A DNA stretch of 64,000 nucleotides from JAYQKL01 sp049889415 (GTDB lineage: Bacteria; Pseudomonadota; Alphaproteobacteria; RS24). Location: assembly GCA_049889415.1 (NCBI GenBank), contig JBMHDL010000003.1, positions 492,229-556,228 of the forward strand, written 5' to 3'. Each line of letters begins with the position of its first letter. Within the stretch, counting starts at the first letter, position 1. This document shows, piece by piece, positions 44,176-53,083 of this stretch. The notes under the pieces were generated by a model. That model had not been told where the DNA came from. It searched no databases and saw nothing but the letters and a program-made list of their open reading frames with translations. Position numbers and translations under genes: made by a program.

Positions 44176-45414
44176 CTAAACCCGTTCCAGAATCAGCGCC
44201 GGAGCCATGCCGCCGCCCGTGCACATGGTCACAAGACCGGTGGAGACGTCACGACGTTCCATTTCATCCAGTAAAGTGCCGACAAGAACTGAGCCGGTGG
44301 CGCCGATGGGATGACCTAATGCAATGGCACCGCCATTGACATTGACACAATCAGGATTCAGATCCAGGTCACGGATGAATTTCATAGCGACAACAGCGAA
44401 CGCCTCATTGATTTCGAACAAGTCAATATCATCAAGGGTCATGCCGGCCTTTTCCAGAACCTTACGCGCTGCAGGAACCGGAGCATTGAGCATCAATTCA
44501 GGTTCACAGGCAGCATTGGCCATCGCAACAATGCGGGCACGCGGCTTCAGCCCATGCGCCTGCGCATAATCTTCAGAAGCCAGCAGCACAGATGCTGCAC
44601 CGTCAACCACACCAGAAGAATTACCGGCATGGTGAATGTGCTCGACTTTGACGTCCGGATAGCACTTTTCAACCATTTCCCGACAGGACATTTTATTGTC
44701 CTCCGGCCCCATCGGATAATCATACATGCCGACAAAGGACGGGCTCAGTTCCGCCAGAGCTTCCACCGTAGTGCCCGGGCGGACGAAATCCTCATGATCT
44801 AGAACCAGTGAGCCGTCGCGGTCATGAACCGGCACGAGACTTTTGTCGAAATGACCATTTTCAATCGCATGAGCGGCCCGTTTCTGGCTTTCCGCACCAA
44901 AAGCGTCAGCCGCCTCACGGGTGATACCCTCCATGGAGGCGATCACATCCGCACACACACCCTGATGCGGCTGCGGGTGAATATCGCGCAAATGCATATT
45001 GTTTGAGTCAACAAGGTTCGGGGCGTCGGTGAAAGTCGGTGCTAGAGACATCATTTCAACCCCGCCCCCGACAGTCAAATCCTGCATGCCGGACATGATC
45101 CCCATGGCAGCCAAGTTGACCGATGTCAGCCCGGAGCCACAAAAACGGTCAATAGAGATCCCCGTCGCGTCATTGTCCCAACCTGCATCAAGTGCGCCCA
45201 TGCGCCCGATGCAATAACCCTGCGTGCTACGCTGACTGCCGCACCCAGCAATCACGTCATCAACATCAGCCGTATCAAATCCATTGCGGTCGGACAGGGC
45301 CTTCAATGTTGTACTCAAAAGCAAATGCGGATGCAGCTCAGCAAGCTTGCCTTTACCAACCTTACCGGCACTTCTAGGTGTCCGCGCTGTATCAATTATG
45401 AATGCATCTCTCAT
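44176..45414 (-). CDS. Acetyl-CoA C-acyltransferase (thiolase)
   Basis: A 412-residue thiolase. Nucleophile Cys92 is in DRFCGSGLTSVN, the GHP motif is GGAIALGHPIGATGS, and the C-terminal catalytic cysteine is in MCTGGGMAPAL. This is the pattern of degradative or biosynthetic thiolases that cleave or form 3-ketoacyl-CoA. The frame runs five codons further upstream, but GGGGAAG before the MRDAFIIDTART codon fixes the start. It has no immediate fatty-acid partner gene, although acyl-CoA dehydrogenases lie 11 kb away. Substrate chain length is not predictable. Confidence 0.92.
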   Translation of the reverse strand: MRDAFIIDTARTPRSAGKVGKGKLAELHPHLLLSTTLKALSDRNGFDTADVDDVIAGCGSQRSTQGYCIGRMGALDAGWDNDATGISIDRFCGSGLTSVNLAAMGIMSGMQDLTVGGGVEMMSLAPTFTDAPNLVDSNNMHLRDIHPQPHQGVCADVIASMEGITREAADAFGAESQKRAAHAIENGHFDKSLVPVHDRDGSLVLDHEDFVRPGTTVEALAELSPSFVGMYDYPMGPEDNKMSCREMVEKCYPDVKVEHIHHAGNSSGVVDGAASVLLASEDYAQAHGLKPRARIVAMANAACEPELMLNAPVPAARKVLEKAGMTLDDIDLFEINEAFAVVAMKFIRDLDLNPDCVNVNGGAIALGHPIGATGSVLVGTLLDEMERRDVSTGLVTMCTGGGMAPALILERV

Positions 45415-45611
45415 GTCTTCCCCTTTCAAAGATTGCTGATATTTTCATTATCAAACTCTGTGACCAATGACCAGTGCAAAGGCCTGCTTATCAGATGGCC
45501 ACCCCGCCCAGACGAGCAAAGTACCGATCCTGAAAAGTCTCGACCAAGCGCAAATAACAGGTGAACATTTAATGGACTTGAATTAGTCTGAGGCGGATTG
45601 ATGGAGGACAC

Positions 45612-46625
45612 ATGTCGAAATTCGAATTTGATACGCGCCGTCTGGCGGATTATCTGAATGACAAGATTGAGGGCTTTGACGGACCGGTGACAGCTGAAAA
45701 ATTTGCCGGCGGACAGTCCAATCCGACTTTTTCAATCTCAACCAAAAACGGAGAATATGTTCTTCGCCGCAAACCTCCCGGCACACTTTTGAAATCGGCC
45801 CATGCGGTTGACCGGGAGTTCCGCGTCATGAGCGCCCTGCAAAACACCGATGTGCCCGTGCCAAAAACCTATGTTCTTTGCGAGGATGATGACATCATCG
45901 GGAGCAGTTTTTTCATCATGGAAAAACTCGACGGCCGCATCATCTGGGATGCCCGGTTGCCCGACATGACCAATCAGGACCGCACAGAGATTTATGAAGA
46001 AATGAACAGGGTTCTCGCGGCCATCCATAATGTGGATCTTGCAGCCCATGGACTGTCGGATTACGGCAAACCAGGCCATTTCTTTGAGCGCCAGGTGGGA
46101 CGTTGGTCCAAGCAATACCGCGCGTCTGAAACCGATACTATTGAGGACATGAATCATTTGATGGACTGGCTGGTGGATAATATGCCCGACGATGACGGCA
46201 TCACACGCCTTGTGCACGGCGATTACCGGCTAGATAACATGATGCTGCACCCGACAGAAAACCGGGTCATCGGCGTTCTGGATTGGGAGTTGTCAACGCT
46301 CGGTAACCCGCTTGCGGATTTGGCTTATCAATGCATGCAGTGGCAAATGGACAAGGACGGCGTTGTGCCCGGGCTGGCAGGTATTGACCGTGCCGCCATC
46401 GGCATCCCTTCAGATGAGGCATATATCGCCAGTTACTGCGAAAAACGTGGCATAGACGGCATTCCCAACTGGAATTTCTACATGGCATTTTGTTTCTTCC
46501 GCATGGCGGCCATTGTGCAGGGCATCAAAAAACGCCTGATTGACGGCAATGCATCCAGCGAAAAAGCCGCAATCATGGCGGAAACCGTCCGGCCTCTGGC
46601 AAAAATGGGCTGTTCCTACACCTAG
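45612..46625 (+). CDS. APH-family phosphotransferase (ACAD10/11-kinase-like)
   Basis: A 337-residue kinase-fold protein. It has KFAGGQSNPTFSI at the nucleotide lobe, VHGDYRLDNMMLHP as the catalytic loop and IGVLDWELSTLGNPLADLAYQC as the metal-binding segment. This matches the phosphotransferase family attached to or neighbouring acyl-CoA dehydrogenases (ACAD10/11), which phosphorylate 4-hydroxyacyl-CoAs before their conversion to normal acyl-CoA. Divergent from the thiolase with a short intergenic gap, which fits a fatty-acid role; antibiotic phosphorylation is less likely. Confidence 0.88.
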   Translation: MSKFEFDTRRLADYLNDKIEGFDGPVTAEKFAGGQSNPTFSISTKNGEYVLRRKPPGTLLKSAHAVDREFRVMSALQNTDVPVPKTYVLCEDDDIIGSSFFIMEKLDGRIIWDARLPDMTNQDRTEIYEEMNRVLAAIHNVDLAAHGLSDYGKPGHFFERQVGRWSKQYRASETDTIEDMNHLMDWLVDNMPDDDGITRLVHGDYRLDNMMLHPTENRVIGVLDWELSTLGNPLADLAYQCMQWQMDKDGVVPGLAGIDRAAIGIPSDEAYIASYCEKRGIDGIPNWNFYMAFCFFRMAAIVQGIKKRLIDGNASSEKAAIMAETVRPLAKMGCSYT

Positions 46626-46682
46626 ACAAAAAACCGGTTTTTGTGGTTTGCTTGGATTGCAACGATACCGGCAGGGCTGACC

Positions 46683-47747
46683 ATGAAATTTATCACTATT
46701 TTACTGTCCTTGGGCTTGCTCGCCGCCTGCGCCCCGACATCGCAGGTGGCGCGGGGAACATATGAGCAAACGACAGGCGAAGCGCTGATACAACAGCGTC
46801 TCGCCTTGCGGGCTAATGCCGACCGGCAGGCCCGCTTGGACCGTCTGGCACGTCCGCTTTTGCGCGCAAATGTTGATATGTGTGGCAAGCGGGTGGCCCC
46901 CAAAATAGATTTGAGACTTGTCTCCTCGCAGCTCTATCAGGGCAGCTTTAAAAAAGCAGCTGAGCTTGAATTCGGCATCGATGAAAAGCCCAGGCTGCTG
47001 GTTGCCGAGGGTGGACAAGCCGCCAAGGCCGGTCTGCAAAACGGAGATATACTGCTTGGCGTGAACGACACCCAGGCCAAAGCGGTTTTGACAAAACGCG
47101 AGTTGAAGCGCCTTTACACGCTCATTGACAAGGCTTTGGTGTCAGACGGTGCGGCGTCCCGATCCGTCAGCCTGAGCGTGCTCACAAAATCCGGCGAAAA
47201 CCGCAAAATAACCGTCACGGCTGAAACAAGATGCGATTTTCCGGTGCTCGTGCAGCAAAATGACAGCCTGAACGCCTTTGCCGATGGGAGCAATATTATC
47301 CTGACCACCGGCATGATGCGCTTTGTCCGCGAGGACAAGGAACTGCAGTTCATACTGGCTCATGAACTGGCCCACAACACTGAGGGGCATCTGGACAAAA
47401 AACGCGGCAATTATCTGATCGGTAGCATTTTTGACGTGCTCGCCGCGGCCTATGGGGTCAATACGCAGGGCACATTTGGGAATGCCGGTGCCGGCGCCTT
47501 CAGTCAGGATTTCGAACGCGAAGCCGATTATGTCGGCATGTACTTTCTGGAACGCGCCGGCATTGATGGAAGAAATGTTGCGAATTTCTGGCGAAAAATG
47601 GTTGCCGAAAACGCCGGCTCCATTCAGGCCAATTACAACTCAAGCCACCCCTCCTCGGCAGAGCGATACGGCAACATCGAACAGGCTTATCTGGAAGTCG
47701 TGCAAAAAAGGCAAAACAACGAACCGCTGCTGCCCAACCGTCAATAA
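46683..47747 (+). CDS. M48-family metalloprotease, lipoprotein
   Basis: A 354-residue periplasmic or membrane-attached protease. The signal peptide ends in LLAAC (lipobox Cys16). A PDZ-like region lies at about 100-160 (VAEGGQAAKAGLQNGDILLGVN). The zinc site is HELAH (227-231), with the third ligand Glu280 (FEREADY), as in the M48 family of BepA/LoiP-type outer-membrane quality-control proteases. The start gives a clean signal peptide; an upstream TTG adds 14 residues and is less likely. Followed by two tRNA genes on the other strand. Confidence 0.9.
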   Translation: MKFITILLSLGLLAACAPTSQVARGTYEQTTGEALIQQRLALRANADRQARLDRLARPLLRANVDMCGKRVAPKIDLRLVSSQLYQGSFKKAAELEFGIDEKPRLLVAEGGQAAKAGLQNGDILLGVNDTQAKAVLTKRELKRLYTLIDKALVSDGAASRSVSLSVLTKSGENRKITVTAETRCDFPVLVQQNDSLNAFADGSNIILTTGMMRFVREDKELQFILAHELAHNTEGHLDKKRGNYLIGSIFDVLAAAYGVNTQGTFGNAGAGAFSQDFEREADYVGMYFLERAGIDGRNVANFWRKMVAENAGSIQANYNSSHPSSAERYGNIEQAYLEVVQKRQNNEPLLPNRQ

Positions 47748-47763
47748 GGGGGTTTCGTGCAAA

Positions 47764-47840
47764 TGGTCGGAGTGAGAGGATTTGAACCTCCGACCCCCTC
47801 GTCCCGAACGAGGTGCGCTACCAGGCTGCGCTACACTCCG
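47764..47840 (-). tRNA. tRNA-Pro (CGG anticodon)
   Basis: 77-base cloverleaf on the minus strand: acceptor CGGAGTG/CACTCCG, encoded CCA, anticodon loop TTCGGGA (anticodon at 47804-47806), D-arm and T-arm intact (GGAGGTTCAAATCCTC). It lies 16 bases after the M48 gene on the opposite strand. Confidence 0.95.
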
Positions 47841-47915
47841 ACATGGCTTCATATAATTCAAAAGCTCGGACATATGCAACCATTAGACGGAAAAGATATG
47901 CTTTTTTGCGGAAAA

Positions 47916-47991
<76 letters not shown>

Positions 47992-48093
47992 GCCCGGGCA
48001 AGATTTACCAGAAAACGCACAATAGGGGAAAGCGAAAAACCTGTTCATTTGCCTTGATTTTGATTAAAGTGAGTTGTTTTTGGGGGATGAAAG

Positions 48094-49464
48094 TTGTTTT
48101 TGCGTTCAACAGTTGCCAGTCTGCTTGTGTTTGTCTTCATGCCGACAATCGCCATGGCCGGTGGTACGGAAGGGCTACGGATTTCCGCCCCAGATATCGA
48201 TACCCGCGTCACCTCCCTGAACAGCCGCATTCAAAGCATTAACAGCCTCTATCTGCGGGGCCAGAGGGATACTGCTTTGCTGCTCGCTGAAGAGCTTTAT
48301 GCTCAATATCCTGACTATGTCTCCGTGCAGACAACCTATTTGCGGCTGCTGACGGCATTGGGCCGTCGCGATGAGGCGGAGAAAATCCGTCGTAAGCTTG
48401 CAGACAGGGGCGTTCCGGTGAAGTCACCGCAACCACCGCAGAAAAACTGGTCAGCCTCGGCACAGTTCAAATACGGCAATACCATCAATGCGCGGTCCAA
48501 TTCGGTGCATGACACCATCAATTACAGTTGGGTCAATCTCGGCCCTGATGTGGCGAATATTGTCAGTCTGTTTAACATTCCGGCCAATGATGCGCCGCCT
48601 AACGCCATTGACCCTTCACAGGATGAGGACCGCAATGAGCTGTTTCAGGACATCATCCTTTCGGGTAATTACAACTTTGCCGTTCCGCTGGACAATACCG
48701 GCCTGACCGTCGGCGGCAGCCTGTATATGCGCAATTACGACTCCCTTGATGATGATAATGATGGCTCCGGAGACAATGATGTCCGCGCCACCAGCGTGAA
48801 TACGCTCCTGACCCATATGCGCGGTGAGCGTCTGTATCAGATTAAGGCGGACATATCTCATCTGGAATTGCGCGAAGACTCGTTCAGCACAAGTTATTCC
48901 CTCAGCCTCAAGACCGACGCGAAAACCGGCAAATGGCTGTCCCTGTTCGAGCCGGTGAAACCGGAGAAGCTGTCAATGACACTGCAAACCAAGCAAAATC
49001 ACAATCTTGCTCACAGCAGCATCGTCAACAATACTTCCCGGTCGGGTAACAGTTACAGGGGTGAGGTGGCCGGGCAATATACCTTCAAGGCTCCAGTTGA
49101 ACTCAAAGCCTATGCCGAGAAGTTCCACCAAAAGGATCCCTCAGGCAATTTCAACGAGCTTGGTCTGTCCGCCAATTTGGCCGTACCGGTAAATCCGTTC
49201 ACCGTCACCGCCCAGCTCGGATTCAGCATCAAGCAATATGAGACCGCGCCGGCTGTCGGTGCATCAGATGCCCTGTGGGGTCTGCATAGACGCCGTGATG
49301 AGATCAACAAGCTGAATGTCTCGGTGATAAGGGGGCTGGGCTTTTTGGGGCTTGAAAACATTAACCTTATTGTTGATGCAGCCTGGAAACGCCAGCGCTC
49401 GAACAAAAAACTGTTCGATATCGACAGCGGTGAAGTCAGCCTGAGCCTGGTGAGAAATTGGTAA
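48094..49464 (+). CDS. TPR plus outer-membrane beta-barrel protein (SlipAM/Slam-like layout)
   Basis: A 456-residue exported protein: signal peptide 1-22 (cleavage after AMA), a short tetratricopeptide-like helical part (about 40-105; LYLRGQRDTALLLAEELYAQYPDYVSV), then from about 120 a repeating strand-turn pattern with an alternating hydrophobic profile, ending in Trp456, the aromatic C-terminal residue typical of BAM-assembled barrels. This is the layout of surface lipoprotein assembly modifiers (Slam), but sequence alone does not prove it; other TPR-barrels look similar. Start: TTG with a GGGGG ribosome-binding site six bases before it; no in-frame ATG precedes it. It is 10 bases from the FecR-TSP3 gene, so the two belong together. 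Confidence 0.68.
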   Translation: MFLRSTVASLLVFVFMPTIAMAGGTEGLRISAPDIDTRVTSLNSRIQSINSLYLRGQRDTALLLAEELYAQYPDYVSVQTTYLRLLTALGRRDEAEKIRRKLADRGVPVKSPQPPQKNWSASAQFKYGNTINARSNSVHDTINYSWVNLGPDVANIVSLFNIPANDAPPNAIDPSQDEDRNELFQDIILSGNYNFAVPLDNTGLTVGGSLYMRNYDSLDDDNDGSGDNDVRATSVNTLLTHMRGERLYQIKADISHLELREDSFSTSYSLSLKTDAKTGKWLSLFEPVKPEKLSMTLQTKQNHNLAHSSIVNNTSRSGNSYRGEVAGQYTFKAPVELKAYAEKFHQKDPSGNFNELGLSANLAVPVNPFTVTAQLGFSIKQYETAPAVGASDALWGLHRRRDEINKLNVSVIRGLGFLGLENINLIVDAAWKRQRSNKKLFDIDSGEVSLSLVRNW

Positions 49465-49474
49465 GGAATTGGTG

Positions 49475-52400
49475 ATGTTGGAATTTACAGCAGTTTCAAA
49501 ACGGGTTTTGGTCAGCCTTGCCCTGATTATGGCCTTCAGCGCAGCAGCTGAGGCGGCTGTCGGCAAAATTGAAACGCTTGTCGGCACTGTTGTGGTCCAG
49601 TCGCCCATTGGCGTGCTCTCCAACGCCGTTGTGGGCCAGGATATTGATTTGGGAGAGACCATCATCACCAGCAATGGATCCCGCGCAGGCATTCGGCTTA
49701 ATGACCAGTCCCTGTTTGCCATCTCCCCGAAAACCAGCATCACGATTGACGCCTTTATCTTTGATATCGAGGAAGAGCACACTATGTCAGCGCGTTTCGG
49801 AGGCGGTGCGTTCCAATACACCTCCGGGCTTGTCGGCAAGAAGAACACCCGCAAAATCACCCTTCCCTCTGCCACTGTCGGCATACGCGGCACGACTTTC
49901 ACGGTACAGATTGACAAAGACTCGAAATTCATCTTGTCAGAAGGGGTGGTTGAAGTGACCACCGACACCTCAAGTCTGGTGATTGATAAACCCAACAGTG
50001 TTATCGATATTTTTGAAAACGGACAATTTTCCGATATCAGAGACCTCACCGACGAAGACCTGGCCCAAATCGAAGAAGCAACCGGCCTGATTGTCAAAAT
50101 GTCCGACCCGGAAGAACAGAATGAGACGGACGCATCCCCGGATGAGGCTGAAGAGGAAGCATCCGAAGAGGACGCTGCGGAAGAGGACGCTGCGGAAGAA
50201 GACGTTGCTAAAGAGGAAGCATCTTCAGATGAGGCTGAAGAGGAAACATCTGAACAGGACGCTGCGGCAGAGGACGCTGCAGCAGAGGAACAAGTAGCTG
50301 AAGAGGAAGCCGCTGCAGAAGAAACTGATGCAGAAGAAACTGCTACAGAGGAAACTGCTGCAGAGGAAGCCGCTGCAGAAGAACAGGCAACCGAAGAACA
50401 GGTCGCCGAAACTGAGCAGTCTTCTGACCAGAAGCAGGGCGCAGATGAGGAACCCGCAGTTGATGAGTCGAAAGTCGACTCATCTGAACAAGCTGCAGAA
50501 ACCGGCACAGCAGAACAGGCTAAATCCCAAGAACCTCAAGATACCAAGACGACCGACGGTGCAGAGACTGACACAAACCCTACGGACCCCGACGCTCTGA
50601 CACGGGATGAAAAAACAGAAAACACGCAGACCGCCCTCACTGACCCGAACGCCAACACCGCAGCACAATCTGAGGAGAAGCCTGCCGAAAATGCCGCTAC
50701 GGACAAGGCGGCAAAACCCACCATTTCCAAAGAAGAACCTGGCAACGAAAAGCGTGAGCTCAGCATTGAAGAAGAGGAGATGATCCAACGGGCTGAAAAA
50801 GAAGGCTTGATCACCAGCGCACAAGCCACGCTGTTGCGTGAGGGCCCACCGGAAGATCAGGTCGGCACAACAGAGGAGGCTGAAACAGAAATCACTGAAG
50901 AGCAGGCGCGCGAACTGGAGCAGGAATTCGCCCGTATTCTCGGCATAGACCCAGAAAAGATTTCCGACACTGCAGGCGAAGATGATATTGCGAACCAAGA
51001 GCCGGAGGCGCTGAAGGTAACGCCTGAAGCTGAAAAAGAGCTTCTTGAGCTTGGCATCAAGGTTGAAGAGGTTAAGGATCCGGTCTCCGGTGAAACCCGT
51101 CAGGTGTTTGTCAATGAACGCACGCCGGATGACGAAACGACATTCCTGTCAGCACCTGAAAGTCTTTTCCTGAACGAAACGGGGGAAGAGGAAACAAGAC
51201 AGTTCCCCGAAACTGAAGCCCTGTTCGTAGGTGAAACCGCAGAGCCGCAAAAAGAGGAACAGGCGTTCCTGACAGATGAACTTGTTGCCATTGAGACCGA
51301 CACCCAGGACCGCGCGTTTTCAGAGCAAAGACCGACTTTCACGGCTGAAGACAGTCAAATCAACACGGATGACTCAAAACAGTTAGACAGCTTTGCACCG
51401 AAAGAGGAAACACTTGCCGAACTGATGGAAGTCCCGGTCCTTGAATCAGAAAATCTTGGGACAAGGGACAAACCGGTTGCCGAACTGACGGATGTGCCGG
51501 ACCTGAAGACGGACAGTTTTGAGATCAAAGATGAACCGGTTGCAGAGTTGGCGGAAGTCCCGGTCCTTGAATCAGAAAATCTTGGAACAAGGGACAAACC
51601 GGTTGCCGAACTGACGGATGTGCCGGCCCTGGAGACGGACAGCTTTCAGCTCAAGGATGACCCGGCTGCCGAACTGGTCGAGGCACCGGTCGTGGAGACA
51701 GACGCTTTCGTGCCTGCGGATGACTCCATTAATGATGAAACATTCGACAATAAGCCTGATCTAGATGTGCTGAAAGATGAAATTGCCACTATTAAGACCG
51801 ACGTTGAAGCCATCGAAGATAAGGACAATGATGGCTTGATTGACAGAACAGAAGAAGCCAACAATCTTGAGGATGCACGCCTCGAGGCTATTTCTTTTGA
51901 CCGTGACCTTGACGGCGTGCCGAACGATACTGATTTGTTCCCGGATGATCCGACAGAGTTTGAAGATACAGACGGGGATGGCATCGGCAATGTCGCGGAC
52001 CTAGATGACGATAATGATCGCCTCAGTGATGAGGAGGAAATCGCACTCGGCACCAGCCCCGTCGTTGCTGACACGGATGATGATGGACTGCCGGATTTCA
52101 TAGAAGCAACATGGCTCACGGACCCACTCAACCCGGATACGGATGAAGACGGGATTATTGACGGCGAAGACAAAACACCGACCATTTTTGAGTTCAGAAC
52201 TGCAACCGGTCAGGAAATCATCGGAGACAATAAAAACAATGCTCTGTTTGACTTCTCCCCCAACACTGCTGTCAAAGACATCACCGCCAATAAGGTTGTG
52301 GACTGGTCAAACCTCATCCAGTCCATCAGAGGCGGCAAAACCCAGTTTTACGCCCCGCAGCAAATCTTGTTATCCGGCGCCTATTCAGCTGCTATTGAAC

Positions 52401-52792
52401 CTTCCATGCTGGTTGATTTTGATTTAAATCAAGTTCATATGAGCGCCCGGGCCTCCGCTGATTTCGGGGATTTCGGCCGCTTCCGGGATGTCATGTTTCA
52501 GGATACACTTGGTATCGGCAACAGACGGCTTAGTCAAACCATTGAGTTTTTGGATTATCAGGAATTGAAGCTGGAAAATGTCGAGACAGGCCTGTCCTCC
52601 AAAGATGTTTACCTCAGACTGTATTCAACTCTGCATGAGACGGAACCTGGCACAGATGGACAAGCAAGCAGCACCAATGTCGGCCGCCTCAATCTCAGAA
52701 TATATAACAGCAATCTGACCAGCAGCAGACTTGGGGAATTGCGTGAGGTTGAGTCTGATGATTTCTTCTTGGCACCTGTAAATCAGCCTTAA
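49475..52792 (+). CDS. Large acidic FecR-domain protein with Glu/Ala-rich, repeat and TSP3 Ca2+-binding regions
   Basis: A 1105-residue exported protein: signal peptide to about residue 27 (AAAEA), a FecR domain (about 30-190; IETLVGTVVVQSPIG, SATVGIRGTTFTVQI), a very acidic Glu/Ala-rich tract (about 210-320), long acidic low-complexity sequence, a tandem repeat at about 650-735, a thrombospondin type 3 region with DxDxDG calcium loops (about 782-902; DTDGDGIGNVADLDDDND), and a C-terminal strand-rich domain with no family I know (about 903-1105). It lacks TonB or sigma-factor partners, so FecR here is probably structural. AAGGA precedes the chosen ATG. The pair with the barrel gene suggests it is exported by or displayed on it. 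Overlapping Ser-rich antisense ORFs are shadows of the acidic codons. Confidence 0.8.
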   Translation: MLEFTAVSKRVLVSLALIMAFSAAAEAAVGKIETLVGTVVVQSPIGVLSNAVVGQDIDLGETIITSNGSRAGIRLNDQSLFAISPKTSITIDAFIFDIEEEHTMSARFGGGAFQYTSGLVGKKNTRKITLPSATVGIRGTTFTVQIDKDSKFILSEGVVEVTTDTSSLVIDKPNSVIDIFENGQFSDIRDLTDEDLAQIEEATGLIVKMSDPEEQNETDASPDEAEEEASEEDAAEEDAAEEDVAKEEASSDEAEEETSEQDAAAEDAAAEEQVAEEEAAAEETDAEETATEETAAEEAAAEEQATEEQVAETEQSSDQKQGADEEPAVDESKVDSSEQAAETGTAEQAKSQEPQDTKTTDGAETDTNPTDPDALTRDEKTENTQTALTDPNANTAAQSEEKPAENAATDKAAKPTISKEEPGNEKRELSIEEEEMIQRAEKEGLITSAQATLLREGPPEDQVGTTEEAETEITEEQARELEQEFARILGIDPEKISDTAGEDDIANQEPEALKVTPEAEKELLELGIKVEEVKDPVSGETRQVFVNERTPDDETTFLSAPESLFLNETGEEETRQFPETEALFVGETAEPQKEEQAFLTDELVAIETDTQDRAFSEQRPTFTAEDSQINTDDSKQLDSFAPKEETLAELMEVPVLESENLGTRDKPVAELTDVPDLKTDSFEIKDEPVAELAEVPVLESENLGTRDKPVAELTDVPALETDSFQLKDDPAAELVEAPVVETDAFVPADDSINDETFDNKPDLDVLKDEIATIKTDVEAIEDKDNDGLIDRTEEANNLEDARLEAISFDRDLDGVPNDTDLFPDDPTEFEDTDGDGIGNVADLDDDNDRLSDEEEIALGTSPVVADTDDDGLPDFIEATWLTDPLNPDTDEDGIIDGEDKTPTIFEFRTATGQEIIGDNKNNALFDFSPNTAVKDITANKVVDWSNLIQSIRGGKTQFYAPQQILLSGAYSAAIEPSMLVDFDLNQVHMSARASADFGDFGRFRDVMFQDTLGIGNRRLSQTIEFLDYQELKLENVETGLSSKDVYLRLYSTLHETEPGTDGQASSTNVGRLNLRIYNSNLTSSRLGELREVESDDFFLAPVNQP
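51428..51679 (+). repeat. 126-base tandem repeat, two copies, inside the FecR-TSP3 gene
   Basis: Two head-to-tail copies (51428-51553 and 51554-51679) share a nearly identical first 72 bases with one visible mismatch and a more diverged second part. The unit encodes 42 residues beginning EVPVLESENLGTRDKPVAEL. It is in frame, so copy-number change would keep the protein intact. Degenerate half-units of PVAEL type continue at both ends. Confidence 0.85.
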
Positions 52793-52879
52793 AAAAATGT
52801 CTTATCCGATATGCGCGCAGGAACGATTCCTGCTTGCCAGCCTGAACGGAGTATGGCAGAAAAGCCGAACTTGATGATT

Positions 52880-52954
52880 GCTGCCGTAGCTCAGGGGTAG
52901 AGCACTCCCTTGGTAAGGGAGAGGCCGAGAGTTCAATTCTCTCCGGCAGCACCA
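52880..52954 (+). tRNA. tRNA-Thr (GGT anticodon)
   Basis: 75-base cloverleaf on the plus strand: acceptor GCTGCCG/CGGCAGC, encoded CCA, anticodon stem CTCCC/GGGAG with loop TTGGTAA (anticodon at 52912-52914), T-arm GAGAGTTCAATTCTCTC. It is a second threonine isoacceptor in the window. No gene lies in the 129 bases between it and the transporter gene. Confidence 0.95.
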
Positions 52955-53083
52955 TTTCCCCCTGTTGACCGATGGCAACAACAATTATGGCGCCTTAGGA
53001 GGGCTTGAAGTTATGGACTACAACTCTGCCCCCCAACTTGTAGCTCAAACCGATGAGTTGCAGGTCTTGGATCCTCAATAGGC

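Noticed and set aside
45612..46625. Aminoglycoside resistance kinase
   Set aside because: The APH-like motifs are present, but the sequence pattern and thiolase neighbour fit the fatty-acid-linked ACAD10/11-type kinase group better.
50150..50420. Short direct repeats that could be taken for a CRISPR array
   Set aside because: They are codon-repeats of the Glu/Ala-rich part of a protein with irregular spacing; no cas genes or unique equal-length spacers.
49264..50508. A 414-residue minus-strand open frame, Ser/Ala-rich
   Set aside because: It lies exactly opposite the Glu/Ala-rich tract of the FecR-TSP3 gene; Glu (GAA/GAG) and Ala codons read backwards give Ser-rich frames. No ribosome-binding site or recognised motif.
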